NCBI RefSeq assembly: GCF_013626205.1
Contig: NZ_QHJE01000001.1
Coordinates: forward strand, 186,001 to 250,000
Source of the DNA: Hyphomicrobium methylovorum
Lineage (GTDB): Bacteria; Pseudomonadota; Alphaproteobacteria; Rhizobiales; Hyphomicrobiaceae
Direction of reading: 5' to 3'
Length of the DNA stretch: 64,000 nt
Shown: piece by piece, positions 38,801 to 47,415 of the stretch
Position numbering within the stretch: the first letter of the stretch is position 1
Layout of the letters: each line of letters starts with the position of its first letter
Notes under the pieces: model-generated
What the model was told of the DNA's origin: nothing
Databases searched by the model: none
Seen by the model: the letters and a program-made list of their open reading frames with translations, nothing else
Position numbers and translations under genes: made by a program

Positions 38801-39202
38801 TTCGCGAAAGAGCTTGCGGTCTTCGGCCTTGTCGATCGCTTCTGCCTTGGCTCCGATCAGCTCGACACCGAGCTGCTTGAGGATGCCCTGCTTATGCAGC
38901 GCAAGCGCAGTGTTGAGCGCGGTCTGACCGCCCATCGTCGGCAGAATGGCGTCCGGCCGTTCCTTCTGCAGAATCTTCGCCACGACTTCCGGCGTGATCG
39001 GCTCGATGTATGTCGCGTCGGCAAGGTCCGGGTCCGTCATGATCGTCGCCGGATTCGAATTGACGAGAATGATGCGGTAACCCTCGGCACGAAGCGCTTT
39101 GCACGCCTGCGTTCCCGAATAATCGAACTCGCACGCCTGACCGATGACGATCGGGCCAGCGCCGATGATGAGGATGGACTTTATGTCAGTGCGTTTGGGC
39201 AT
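35873..39202 (-). CDS. carB: Carbamoyl phosphate synthase large subunit
   Basis: The 1109-residue protein makes carbamoyl phosphate for pyrimidines and arginine together with CarA (encoded at about 43.3-44.5 kb, same strand, not adjacent). The N-terminal half starts [20 protein letters not shown], and the second half has [20 protein letters not shown], the two duplicated synthetase domains with ATP-grasp folds. The C-terminal MGS-like allosteric domain runs from about residue 960 ([15 protein letters not shown]). Length is usual (1070-1160). carB and carA are separated by five genes. Confidence 0.97.
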   Translation of the reverse strand: MPKRTDIKSILIIGAGPIVIGQACEFDYSGTQACKALRAEGYRIILVNSNPATIMTDPDLADATYIEPITPEVVAKILQKERPDAILPTMGGQTALNTALALHKQGILKQLGVELIGAKAEAIDKAEDRKLFREAMDRIGLESPRAAIASSPEIRNQDGKVVDYDRASGFVEAMRALDRIGLPAIIRPAFTLGGTGGGVAYNREEFEQIVRSGLDASPVGQILIDESLLGWKEYEMEVVRDKADNCIIICSIENIDPMGVHTGDSITVAPALTLTDKEYQMMRDASIAVLREIGVETGGSNVQFAVNPATGRLVVIEMNPRVSRSSALASKATGFPIAKVAAKLAVGYTLDEIQNEITGGATPASFEPTIDYVVTKIPRFAFEKFPGADTTLTTAMKSVGEAMAIGRTFQESMQKALRSMETGLTGFDDIQFEGLGQGDDKNVVRAAVSRPTSDRVLKVAQAFREGFSIEEIHQYCKIDPWFLSEIKAIIDTEARVIAHGLPKTKTQFRALKAQGFSDARLSKLARMSEADVRQARQALDVTPVFKRIDTCAAEFASPTAYMYSTYESGLSGEPVCEATPTDKEKIIILGGGPNRIGQGIEFDYCCCHACFSLTAAGFETIMVNCNPETVSTDYDTSDRLFFEPLTAEDVLEIIRVESSNGKLKGVIVQFGGQTPLKLASALEEAGVSILGTSPDAIDLAEDRDRFKVLIDKLKLSQPKSGIARTPGEARSVAETIGYPVVIRPSYVLGGRAMEIVHDGAEIDRYVTRLSATLNSPSELLVSDKRPLLIDSYLTDAVEVDVDCIADGKDTFIAGIMEHIEEAGIHSGDSGCSLPPHSLSAEIIAELERQTRELALALRVVGLMNVQFAIKDGQVFILEVNPRASRTVPFVAKVVGLPIAAIASEVMAGKPLAEFKLRKPQFDHIAVKEAVFPFARFLGVDPILGPEMRSTGEVMGIDRDFAMAFGKSQLGAGLKLPSGGTVFVSVKEGDKARVVAPVRELASMGFKIIATRGTKRYLEGHGIACDAINKVLEGRPHIVDAMKNGDVQLVFNTTEGSKALSDSKDIRRTALLHHIPYYTTLAGTVAVTRAIRALNSDTLQVAPLQAFAHR

Positions 39203-39357
39203 TGGGCGCAGACGTTTGGCCGAGGCGGCATGCGAAGACGCCGCCGGATCGGCGATGAGGTTTCAGAACTCAGGCTAGGCTCGGCTTATAGGCAAAGGTA
39301 ACCTGCGGGGGAACCCTGAAAATACTGCGGCATAGGGGTTTCCAAGAGGTGACTACG

Positions 39358-40599
39358 CTAATGCGCGGTCTGCGCACCACGGTCGGCCTTATTCATCGAT
39401 GGTAAGAACACCACGAGCAGGCCGATGAGCGGCAGATACGCGCAGATGTCATAAACGTAGTCTATGCCTTTCGCGTCTGCGACGATACCCAATCCACCCG
39501 CTGCGATGCCGGCGACGCCGAACGCAAAACCGAAGAACATGCCTGCAACCATGCCGACCCGGCCGGGCAGCAGATCCTGCGCAAAAACGATGATCGCGGG
39601 AAATGCCGACGACAGGATAAGTCCGATCACCGCCGAGAGTACGATCGTGGCGTGGAGATTGGCGTAAGGCATCGCGAGCGTGAACGGCAGCACGCCGAGA
39701 ATCGATCCCCAGATCACCGCCTTCGCGCCGAAGCGATCGCCGATCGGACCACCGATGATGGTGCCGGCTGCGACTGAGCCCAGAAAAACGAACAGCAAAA
39801 GCTGCGACTGCTGCACCGACACGCCGAACTTATGGATCGTGTAGAAGGTGTAGTAGTTCGTCAGGCTCGCCATGTAGATGAACTTCGAGAAGATCAGCAG
39901 CGCGAGGATCGTCAAGGCAAGGATCGTCCGTCCGCGTGAGAACGGCATCTCTACGCTTTCTTTAACGAAGCTCGGTTGTGCGCGCGTTTCCGTATCCCAC
40001 TGGCTGACGCGCCACAGAATGATGATCCCCATGAGCGCCGCCACCGCGAACCAAGCGATGCTTGATTGTCCGTAGGGCAGCACGATGAAGGCTGCGAGCA
40101 GCGGGCCGAGCGCGGTGCCGAAATTGCCGCCGACCTGAAACAGTGATTGCGCCAAGCCGTGACGGCCGCCTGAAGCCATGCGCGCGATACGGGACGATTC
40201 AGGATGGAAGATCGCCGAACCGATACCGATCAACACCGCACCGACCAGCAGCCCGGGATAGCTTTTCGTGAATGCCAACAGCAGCAGACCAACGAGCGTT
40301 GCCGCCATGCCCATGCTCGTCGAATAGGCGATCGGGCGGCGATCCGTGAAGCTGCCGATGACCGGCTGCAGGATTGACGCCGTCATCTGAAAGGCCGTCG
40401 TCAACAGGCCGATCTGCCAGAACGTCAGCCCGTAGTTCTGCTTCAGCATCGGATAGATTGCCGGGAGCAGCGATTGCATGACGTCGTTAAGGAGATGGGA
40501 AACGCTGACGGCGACGAGAATCGAAAACGTCGCCGTGGCAGCGCGCGGCAGAACCACGGCTGGGGGCGTTGTGCCAGCATCCGGATGTGTAACGGTCAT
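39358..40599 (-). CDS. MFS transporter (Fsr-like)
   Basis: The 413-residue protein has 12 predicted membrane segments. GSAIFHPESSRIARMASGGRHGLAQSLFQVGGNFG, about residue 125, matches the fosmidomycin-resistance (Fsr) branch of the major facilitator family, where the FHP and SR motif is characteristic. Substrate is unknown. The ATG at 40599 is preferred over an in-frame ATG at 40671 because it has GGAG eight bases upstream. It lies downstream of two tandem LolA-like genes; the gap of 107 bp suggests separate transcription. Confidence 0.88.
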   Translation of the reverse strand: MTVTHPDAGTTPPAVVLPRAATATFSILVAVSVSHLLNDVMQSLLPAIYPMLKQNYGLTFWQIGLLTTAFQMTASILQPVIGSFTDRRPIAYSTSMGMAATLVGLLLLAFTKSYPGLLVGAVLIGIGSAIFHPESSRIARMASGGRHGLAQSLFQVGGNFGTALGPLLAAFIVLPYGQSSIAWFAVAALMGIIILWRVSQWDTETRAQPSFVKESVEMPFSRGRTILALTILALLIFSKFIYMASLTNYYTFYTIHKFGVSVQQSQLLLFVFLGSVAAGTIIGGPIGDRFGAKAVIWGSILGVLPFTLAMPYANLHATIVLSAVIGLILSSAFPAIIVFAQDLLPGRVGMVAGMFFGFAFGVAGIAAGGLGIVADAKGIDYVYDICAYLPLIGLLVVFLPSMNKADRGAQTAH

Positions 40600-40706
40600 G
40601 AATGAGTCTCCGACCACGCTTCTAACGTGGCCGCCGCGCACCGTCATCCGCCGCGCCAGCATGGCTGCCATGGCGGCGGCGGAAGGTAGCAGAACTCAGG
40701 TGGCGC

Positions 40707-41462
40707 TTACTTCGACTCGGGCGTGGCGGGTGCCGGAGCCGCATCGGGCGCCGCTGGCGTCGCCGGGGCGGCAGATGGCGTTGACGGCGTGGACGCGGCT
40801 GCCGGAGCGGCAACGTCTTTCGGCGCTTCGATCTTGAGGTCGAGCGGGAATGAGTAGGCCGTCTTGAAGATTGGCTTATCCTCGCGGCCGGGCACCAGAA
40901 GCGCGTTGCTCACCGGCAGGCCCGTCAGCGCGTCGACGTAGAACATGCGGAAGGCCTGGCTCTGCGCCGCGGTCGATCCCTTCTCGGCTTCCTGCTCAAG
41001 CTTGTACGACATGACATCCCGGCCTTCGAACTTCGTCCGGCCTTTGCAGGTATACTTACCGATGTCCGTCTGCTCCTGCAGAACGCTTTCGTCCATCTGC
41101 GCCTTCAACTGCGTCGCGATGGCGGTCGGTACTGGCGTCCATGGTCCATCGCCCTGGCGCGACCAGGCATCGTTGCCGATGAGGATCATTTCCGTCGTTT
41201 TATCGGTAAGCTTGACCGTCACCTTCTGGTGCATCCGGTCCGGCAAGACATAGTCGACCTGCATCGACGTTGGGCCGTTTTCGGTCAGCATGAAGCTATC
41301 CATGCGAAACCACGACGAGTTGCGCAGCTTTTTAAGGGCGGCAGAAACTTCGTCGCTACAGGGATCAGCATTCTGCTTCACGCCGGTCGTGGGCGTCGGC
41401 TGGGCCGCAACGGGCGCAACGATTAACATGAGCGGGATAGCGGCAAGCACGAAGCGGCGCAT
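40707..41462 (-). CDS. Secreted LolA-like protein, paralogue 1
   Basis: The 251-residue protein has a signal peptide (LAAIPLMLIVAPVAAQ), a core with MQVDYVLPDRMHQKVTVKL, ILIGNDAWSRQG, YTCKGRTKFEGRDVMSYKLE and MFYVDALTGLPVSNALLV, and an Ala/Pro/Thr-rich tail of about 40 residues. The pattern of a lipid-carrier-like half-barrel (LolA/LolB-like) is a guess from strand order; I do not recognise a named family. Two cysteines near 35 and 135 may pair. The next gene upstream encodes a similar protein, so they are probably a tandem duplication. Confidence 0.7.
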   Translation of the reverse strand: MRRFVLAAIPLMLIVAPVAAQPTPTTGVKQNADPCSDEVSAALKKLRNSSWFRMDSFMLTENGPTSMQVDYVLPDRMHQKVTVKLTDKTTEMILIGNDAWSRQGDGPWTPVPTAIATQLKAQMDESVLQEQTDIGKYTCKGRTKFEGRDVMSYKLEQEAEKGSTAAQSQAFRMFYVDALTGLPVSNALLVPGREDKPIFKTAYSFPLDLKIEAPKDVAAPAAASTPSTPSAAPATPAAPDAAPAPATPESK

Positions 41463-41493
41463 GTGACTGATCCTGGATAATGCCGCGAACGGC

Positions 41494-42123
41494 TTACTGC
41501 AGTTTCTTTTGCACGGGCGCATTTACCGGTGCAACGATCTCGACATCTGACGGGTAGGTATAGTCAATTTTCAGTACCGGATCGGCGCCCTCATTCAGCG
41601 CGGCGATGACGTTGTATGCTGGAAGGCCGGTTGCCGGATCGACGTAAATCGTCCGTGCCATGATCTTCGCGAGGTCTGCCCCAGGCGGGATTGTTTCCGC
41701 CGTGCGGTAGGCGACGAGATCGCGGCCGTCGAGCTTGGTCTGGCCAAGACAATCGAAAGCGCCGAGATTCTTGGGCTCGTTGTGAACCGTCTGCGTGAAT
41801 TCAGCGACGATCGATTGAGTAAATTGGGGCATGAGCTCTTCGAACGCGCCGCCGCTGCCAGCATAGGCGTGATTGCCGACCAGCATGGTCTGCTGTTCAC
41901 CCGGCATCGCGGGCGATGTTACCGTTTGCAGCATTTTATCCGGCGGAACGTAGTCGATCTTCATATGGACGTTGCCCTCGGCACTCGGCTGAGTGAATTC
42001 GAGGCGAAACGCTTTTGAAGCGCGCTGTTTCGCGAAGGCGGCGAGAACATCCTTGGAACAATCGCCAGCCTGCGCGGGGATAGCTGCAACGAGCGGTAGC
42101 AGGGCAAGCCATAGGAAACGCAT
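41494..42123 (-). CDS. Secreted LolA-like protein, paralogue 2
   Basis: The 209-residue protein has a signal peptide (LALLPLVAAIPAQAG) and the same blocks as its neighbour: HMKIDYVPPDKMLQTVTS, MLVGNHAYAG, FDCLGQTKLDGRDLVAYR and IYVDPATGLPAYNVIA. Two cysteines occupy positions equivalent to the neighbour's. It lacks the long Ala/Pro tail. The gap to the neighbour is 31 bp and both are on the minus strand, so cotranscription is likely. The function is unknown. Confidence 0.7.
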   Translation of the reverse strand: MRFLWLALLPLVAAIPAQAGDCSKDVLAAFAKQRASKAFRLEFTQPSAEGNVHMKIDYVPPDKMLQTVTSPAMPGEQQTMLVGNHAYAGSGGAFEELMPQFTQSIVAEFTQTVHNEPKNLGAFDCLGQTKLDGRDLVAYRTAETIPPGADLAKIMARTIYVDPATGLPAYNVIAALNEGADPVLKIDYTYPSDVEIVAPVNAPVQKKLQ

Positions 42124-42257
42124 GCAATCCTCCCGGGAACTTTTGACTGCGTTATACCGGGAATAAGTGAGGATGCGATCTAAAACTTCGGCAAGGTTTG
42201 CAAGGAGATCGGCAATCGCAGCGCTTCGCGAAAGGAGCGCCGTGCATTTGGGTCTGT

Positions 42258-43334
42258 TTACCGCGATCGCATTTTTGCGCAGGGATCTTCCCGCTCGGTC
42301 CGGGCCGTAAAAACGAGGAAATCTGCGGCTGGCTTTCCGTCGGGATCGCGCTGGAGATACGCAGCGGGATCAGTCTTGCCGTCTTCGACTTCAACGAACA
42401 TCACCGACACGATGGGCTTATCCGGCGCGCGCTGACGAATATACCATGGCACGGCCCTGTCGGATCTGGCGTGGCCAGTGCCTGCGATCAGGATTGCCGA
42501 GCCGTCGGCGCCCATTGCCCGTAACGTGACGTCGGCGAGGTGCGCATCTCTATAGCGCTGCGCGAAGGCCATGCCGCCGAATGCCGACTTCGGCATCGCG
42601 CCGCAGTGCGAGGCTTCGATCTCATCGATTGAGGCTGCGTCTGCTGCGGCGCCGAGGGGCACATCAAGCGCGAGCCGCTTCGCCTCGTCAGGCTTTAGAG
42701 CCTCAGGCCCCTTCTTCGCAGCTGCCATGATCTCAGCGCGCGGGACATCGCCGGCGAATATCGGAATCCGTGCGGCAACGACCTCCTTTAACAACGGATC
42801 GTAATCGTATTTTGCCCAGCCGGACTTCTCCCAATCCGTCATCTTCTTCAGATCGTTGATGGTGCCGAGCCGGGCCGCGGTGCGATCGAATTCGTGAAAC
42901 TGATCGATCCCTGCTTGTTGGTCCGCGCGGAACTGTTCGAACACGACGCCTTTGAGACGGGGTGCATTGCGACTGAGGTCAGCAACCGCTGCCCCTTGCA
43001 ACCGATGATGGATGGCACTGTCGTGCGTTTCGCCGAGGATCACGACGCCGCCGTTTGCGATTGCGCCCGTCATTGCCGAATTCAGCGCTGCGGACTGGCA
43101 GGAGAACGGTCGATCGCCCGCTGGCTTTGATGACGTTGCCCCGCGTGCATCGAACACAGCACCGCAGAGCGCGTGCGTGCAGTTTTCTTTCAGTGTGCCG
43201 ATCGATGATTGCAGCTTGCCATCGGGTAGCTTGCATTCGGCGCTCGCAAGCGGCGCCGTCAGCACAAGCGTAATAGCTGCGGCCGTTGTGGCGAAAGCCA
43301 TTCGGCGGCACGCGCGGAGCAGAAGCGATAGCAT
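42258..43334 (-). CDS. ChaN-family (Cofac_haem_bdg) secreted protein
   Basis: The 358-residue protein has a signal peptide (AITLVLTAPLASA) and the ChaN/PhuW core: VVILGETHDSAIHHRLQ near residue 97, VVFEQFRADQQAGIDQF, WAKYDYDPLLKEV, PIFAGDVPRAEI, and ILIAGTGHARSDRAVPWYI near residue 285. ChaN proteins bind haem and are induced by iron limitation in some bacteria. Its ATG overlaps the carA stop by one base (TAATG). That link to carA is unusual; see finding. Confidence 0.85.
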   Translation of the reverse strand: MLSLLLRACRRMAFATTAAAITLVLTAPLASAECKLPDGKLQSSIGTLKENCTHALCGAVFDARGATSSKPAGDRPFSCQSAALNSAMTGAIANGGVVILGETHDSAIHHRLQGAAVADLSRNAPRLKGVVFEQFRADQQAGIDQFHEFDRTAARLGTINDLKKMTDWEKSGWAKYDYDPLLKEVVAARIPIFAGDVPRAEIMAAAKKGPEALKPDEAKRLALDVPLGAAADAASIDEIEASHCGAMPKSAFGGMAFAQRYRDAHLADVTLRAMGADGSAILIAGTGHARSDRAVPWYIRQRAPDKPIVSVMFVEVEDGKTDPAAYLQRDPDGKPAADFLVFTARTEREDPCAKMRSR

Positions 43335-44539
43335 TATCGTTCCCGCTTCGCAGCCTGGCCCTTCTGTTCGCGCATCATGTTGACGAAGCGCGTGAACAGA
43401 TAGTGGCTATCCTGCGGACCCGGAGACGCCTCAGGGTGATGCTGCACGGAAAACACCGGCTTGCCTTCAACCGCGAGGCCGCAATTGGACCCATCGAACA
43501 GCGAAATATGCGTTTCGACGACGCCAGCAGGCAGGCTGTCACGATCGACTGCGAATCCGTGGTTCATCGATACGATTTCGACCTTATCGGTCGTGAAGTC
43601 CTTCACCGGATGATTGGCGCCGTGGTGGCCCTGGTGCATTTTCTTCGTCGTGCCGCCGAGCGCGAGGCCCAGCATCTGATGACCGAGGCAGATGCCAAAA
43701 ACCGGCTTGCCGCTGTCGACGAGTTTGCGGATTTCAGGGACGGCATACTTACCGGTGGCCGCTGGATCGCCGGGGCCGTTTGACAGAAAGACGCCGTCCG
43801 GATTGCGGTCCAGAACGTCCTCGGCTTTTTCGGTGGCCGGTACGACTGTGACTTTGCAGCCTGCGGACGCGAGGCAGCGCAGAATGTTGCGCTTCAAGCC
43901 GTAATCGATGGCGACAACGTGAAACTCAGGGTTCTCATTGGGCGTGAAACCTTTGCCCCAGACCCAGCGCTGCTCGTCCCAAGAATAGCTCTGGCCGCTC
44001 GTCACTTCGGGCACGAGATCGAGACCGAGAAGACCGGGCCATGCCTTGGCTTCAGCCTTCAGTTTCTCAATGTCGAATTGACCTGACGGCTCATGCGCGA
44101 TGACGGCGTTCGGCATGCCCTGCTCGCGGATGCGCGCCGTGAGTGCGCGCGTATCGACGCCGGTCATCGCCACGATGCCGCGAATTTTCAGCCACTCGTC
44201 GAGGTGCTCGGCGGCGCGATAGTTTGACGGATCGGTGACATCGGCGCGCAGAATGCAGCCACGAACACCCGAGCGTGACGCAAGGTTCGACGTTTCGGTG
44301 TCCTCAGGATTGGCTCCGACGTTGCCGATATGAGGGAATGTGAACGTGATGATCTGCCCGGCGTAGCTCGGGTCTGTCAGGATTTCCTGATAGCCGGTAA
44401 TCGCCGTGTTGAAGCAGACTTCGCCAACGGCGCTTCCCGTCGCGCCGAGGCCGCGGCCGGAAATGACGGTGCCGTCGTCGAGAACAAGGCGCGCGGTTAG
44501 CGGCACGTCAGTCCAAGGTGCTGGTGCGGTCATAATCAT
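43334..44539 (-). CDS. carA: Carbamoyl phosphate synthase small subunit
   Basis: The 401-residue protein provides glutamine amidotransferase activity to CarB. The N-terminal domain starts [19 protein letters not shown]. The class I glutaminase carries the nucleophile Cys in [15 protein letters not shown], and His/Glu in [18 protein letters not shown]. Length is typical. ChaN starts at its stop. carB is about 4 kb away on the same strand. Confidence 0.97.
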   Translation of the reverse strand: MIMTAPAPWTDVPLTARLVLDDGTVISGRGLGATGSAVGEVCFNTAITGYQEILTDPSYAGQIITFTFPHIGNVGANPEDTETSNLASRSGVRGCILRADVTDPSNYRAAEHLDEWLKIRGIVAMTGVDTRALTARIREQGMPNAVIAHEPSGQFDIEKLKAEAKAWPGLLGLDLVPEVTSGQSYSWDEQRWVWGKGFTPNENPEFHVVAIDYGLKRNILRCLASAGCKVTVVPATEKAEDVLDRNPDGVFLSNGPGDPAATGKYAVPEIRKLVDSGKPVFGICLGHQMLGLALGGTTKKMHQGHHGANHPVKDFTTDKVEIVSMNHGFAVDRDSLPAGVVETHISLFDGSNCGLAVEGKPVFSVQHHPEASPGPQDSHYLFTRFVNMMREQKGQAAKRER

Positions 44540-44704
44540 CCGGAAATTTGAGGCGCCGAGCGGATCAGGCTCGAATTGCGCCGGAACCTAAAAGAACGAC
44601 CCATCAACGTCAATTGCGGCGGCCTGCGATGGTTTCGCAATGGTCACGCTTGCTCCGGCAGCCTTCGCCGCCTAAATCAGGGGCACACTTTCTGGAGACA
44701 TCTA

Positions 44705-45145
44705 ATGCGCGCGAAGATCACTGGTGACTTGAAGATGGCCATGAAGGCCGGCGAAAAACAGCGCGTCGCGACGCTCCGTCTCATCAATGCCGCCGTCCAG
44801 TCCGCGGAAATCGAAAGCAAGGCGACATTGGATGACGCCTCCATCCTGGCCGTGATGACCAAGATGGTGAAGCAACGGCGTGACTCGATCGAGCAATATA
44901 CCAGCGGCGGGCGCCCCGAATTGGCTGCAGCCGAGCAAGCGGAAATCGACATTATTGAAGGCTATCTGCCGAAGCAGATGGACGACGCCGAGGTTGCGGC
45001 GGCCGTTCGCAGCGCGCTGACGGAGTCCGGCGCGCAATCCGCCAAGGACATGGGCAAAGTCATGGGCGTGCTCAAAGCGAAGTATGCCGGAAAGATGGAC
45101 TTCCAGAAGGCCAGCGCCGCCGTCAAAGCCGCGCTCGCCTCGTAA
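44705..45145 (+). CDS. GatB/YqeY domain-containing protein
   Basis: The 146-residue protein is a stand-alone YqeY: KMAMKAGEKQRVATLRLINAA, MTKMVKQRRDSIEQY, EIDIIEGYLPKQMDD and a C-terminal helix. It resembles the tRNA-binding tail of GatB. It commonly lies near dnaG-rpoD in alphaproteobacteria; here dnaG follows by about 190 bp. Role is unclear. The ATG at 44705 lies a few bases after a possible weak GGAGA (44694-44698). Confidence 0.9.
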   Translation: MRAKITGDLKMAMKAGEKQRVATLRLINAAVQSAEIESKATLDDASILAVMTKMVKQRRDSIEQYTSGGRPELAAAEQAEIDIIEGYLPKQMDDAEVAAAVRSALTESGAQSAKDMGKVMGVLKAKYAGKMDFQKASAAVKAALAS

Positions 45146-45336
45146 CTGCCGGTTTTTCGGCAGAGCTTCTGCTTCTTCTGCGGAGCAGCCTGTGGATTCT
45201 GGGGGCTCGAGCGGGCAATCGCCATTGATACCGCAGGGGCGATTTGCGAATCACTTACGAGTCTCGTGACTACAATTCGTCGAGTTGCGTCGCCCGATCT
45301 GCGGTGCGCGCCTCGACTTGTCAGACGCCGGGGCTC

Positions 45337-47313
45337 ATGCGCTTCAGTCCGAACCTGCTTGACGAAATCCGCGCCCGGCTCTCGGTGAGCCAGGTCGTGG
45401 GACGGCGGGTTGCGCTCAAAAAAGCGGGACGCGAATTTCGCGGCCTCTCGCCGTTCAAGACGGAGAAAACTCCGTCGTTCTACGTCAACGATCAGAAGGG
45501 TTTCTATCACTGTTTCGCGTCGGGCGAACACGGTGACATCTTCACGTTCGTGATGAAGACGGAAGGTCTTGAATTTCCCGAGGCGGTCGAGCGTCTGGCG
45601 GCGGAAGCGGGCGTACCGCTGCCAAAGCAGACCGAACGCAACGTGGCGGAAGAAGATCAGCGGGCAAGGCTTTATCGGCTGCTGGAAGCGTCCGCGGAGT
45701 TTTTTACGGAGAGTTTGCGCAGCGGTGTTGGATCGGAAGCCCGCCGCTACTTCGAGAAGCGTGGACTAAAGCGGGAAACGATTCAAACGTTCCGCCTTGG
45801 CTTCGCGCCGAATTCGCGCTCGGCGCTGAGTGCGCACCTCAAGGCCGAAGGTTTCACGCCGGGCGAGATGGCCACCGCGGGCATGTTGATCGCGGGCGAA
45901 GACATCGCCGAGCCTTATGACCGCTTCCGTAACCGCGTGATGTTTCCGATCCTCGATCTCAAGGGTCGCGTCGTGGCTTTTGGTGGCCGCGCGCTCGATC
46001 CTCAAGCGCAGGCGAAATACCTGAACTCGCCGGAGACGCCGCTCTTTCATAAGGGCGGCATGCTGTTCAACGCCGGACGAGCGAGAACGGCAGCGCACAC
46101 GAAGAACCGCGTGATCGTGGTCGAAGGGTACATGGATGTCGTCAGCCTGGCGGAAGCGGGTTTTGCCGAGACCGTCGCACCATTGGGAACGGCGCTGACC
46201 GAAGATCAGTTGAAGCTTCTATGGAGATTTGCCGCCGAGCCAACGCTCTGTTTCGACGGCGACAGCGCTGGCCGGAAGGCGGCCGAGCGTGCCGTCGATG
46301 TGGCGCTGCCCTGGCTGAAGCCGGGATTCAGCATCGCCTTTGCGTTCATGCCGCAAGGGATCGATCCCGATGATCTGGTTCGGCAGCAAGGCACGGATGC
46401 CATGAATGCCATCCTCGGCGCGACGCGCCCGCTGGTCGACGTTCTCTGGGACCGGGAGCTGAAAGCCGCCCCCTACTCTACCCCAGAGCAGCGGGCTGCC
46501 CTCGAAGCTCGGCTCCATGGCCTTGCGAATACGATCGAGGACCGCACGGTGCGCGGGCATTATACGCGCGAGATACGCGACAGGTTGTATCATCTTGGGC
46601 GGGGCCAAAGGCGCAGTGAGTTCGCACCACGATCGCCGTCCGGGGAGCGCTTCGAAGCCTCCTACGCTCGCCCCCGCGTTGCCCCCGACTGGCGCGGCCG
46701 CGAACGGACGAGGCTCTCAGAACCCGAACGACGCTTCACGAAAAAAATCCCGCTAACAGATATGCTTAACCCGAGCCCCGAACTTGCGCGGCAGGATGGA
46801 AAGGTCTCGGCGCGCGAGGCGCTCATTCTTAAGACACTCGTAAACCATCCGTGGTTGATCGATGACCACTCGGAGGACATTGCGGCGCTTGAGTTCTGCT
46901 CAACGGGCCTCTCTGCACTCCGTGACGAGATTTTAGCGGTTCATGCGGGGCAGAATTCTCTTGACAGCGCAACTCTGCGCTCCCAACTGAGCAAATCGGG
47001 GGTTGCAAAGGTGGTGGACCTCGTCGCGCGAACGATTACGCACATCAGCGACCGTTTTGCCGAGCCAGATGCCTCCGCCACCGAAGTCGAGGCCGCCTGG
47101 AACCATGTACTTGCGCTTCATCAGCGGCAGGACGCCTTAGAGCGCGCGCTGAAAGCAGCGGAAGAAGCCTGGTTCGAGGATTGCACCGAAGAGGCCGAGA
47201 CCCGCTTGCTCGATATCAAACGCCAGATCGCCCGCGAGGTTGCGATGGATCAGACGGATAACGAGACGGATCAACCTGCGGAAGATAGTCCGATTACGAC
47301 GCGTGCCAGCTAG
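45337..47313 (+). CDS. dnaG: DNA primase, degenerate zinc-binding domain
   Basis: The 658-residue protein starts MRFSPNLLDEIRARLS. The zinc ribbon is degenerate: Ser38, Lys41, Cys59 and Ser62 stand where E. coli has Cys40, His43, Cys61 and Cys64, so three ligands are lost. The TOPRIM domain is intact, with VIVVEGYMDVVSLAEAGF (catalytic Glu) and LCFDGDSAGRKAAERA (DxD). The C-terminal helicase-binding region, about 480-658, is present. It makes RNA primers for replication. A similar ribbon loss is known in relatives. yqeY and rpoD flank it, as in the macromolecular-synthesis operon. Confidence 0.96.
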   Translation: MRFSPNLLDEIRARLSVSQVVGRRVALKKAGREFRGLSPFKTEKTPSFYVNDQKGFYHCFASGEHGDIFTFVMKTEGLEFPEAVERLAAEAGVPLPKQTERNVAEEDQRARLYRLLEASAEFFTESLRSGVGSEARRYFEKRGLKRETIQTFRLGFAPNSRSALSAHLKAEGFTPGEMATAGMLIAGEDIAEPYDRFRNRVMFPILDLKGRVVAFGGRALDPQAQAKYLNSPETPLFHKGGMLFNAGRARTAAHTKNRVIVVEGYMDVVSLAEAGFAETVAPLGTALTEDQLKLLWRFAAEPTLCFDGDSAGRKAAERAVDVALPWLKPGFSIAFAFMPQGIDPDDLVRQQGTDAMNAILGATRPLVDVLWDRELKAAPYSTPEQRAALEARLHGLANTIEDRTVRGHYTREIRDRLYHLGRGQRRSEFAPRSPSGERFEASYARPRVAPDWRGRERTRLSEPERRFTKKIPLTDMLNPSPELARQDGKVSAREALILKTLVNHPWLIDDHSEDIAALEFCSTGLSALRDEILAVHAGQNSLDSATLRSQLSKSGVAKVVDLVARTITHISDRFAEPDASATEVEAAWNHVLALHQRQDALERALKAAEEAWFEDCTEEAETRLLDIKRQIAREVAMDQTDNETDQPAEDSPITTRAS

Positions 47314-47415
47314 GCCGCTTGAATTTCATCTGGATCCGAAGCGCCGTGCGGCGGGCTTCGGAAGCCGAAACTGAACAAAACGGCGGTCTCGCCGGATACG
47401 TACAAGGATACCAGA

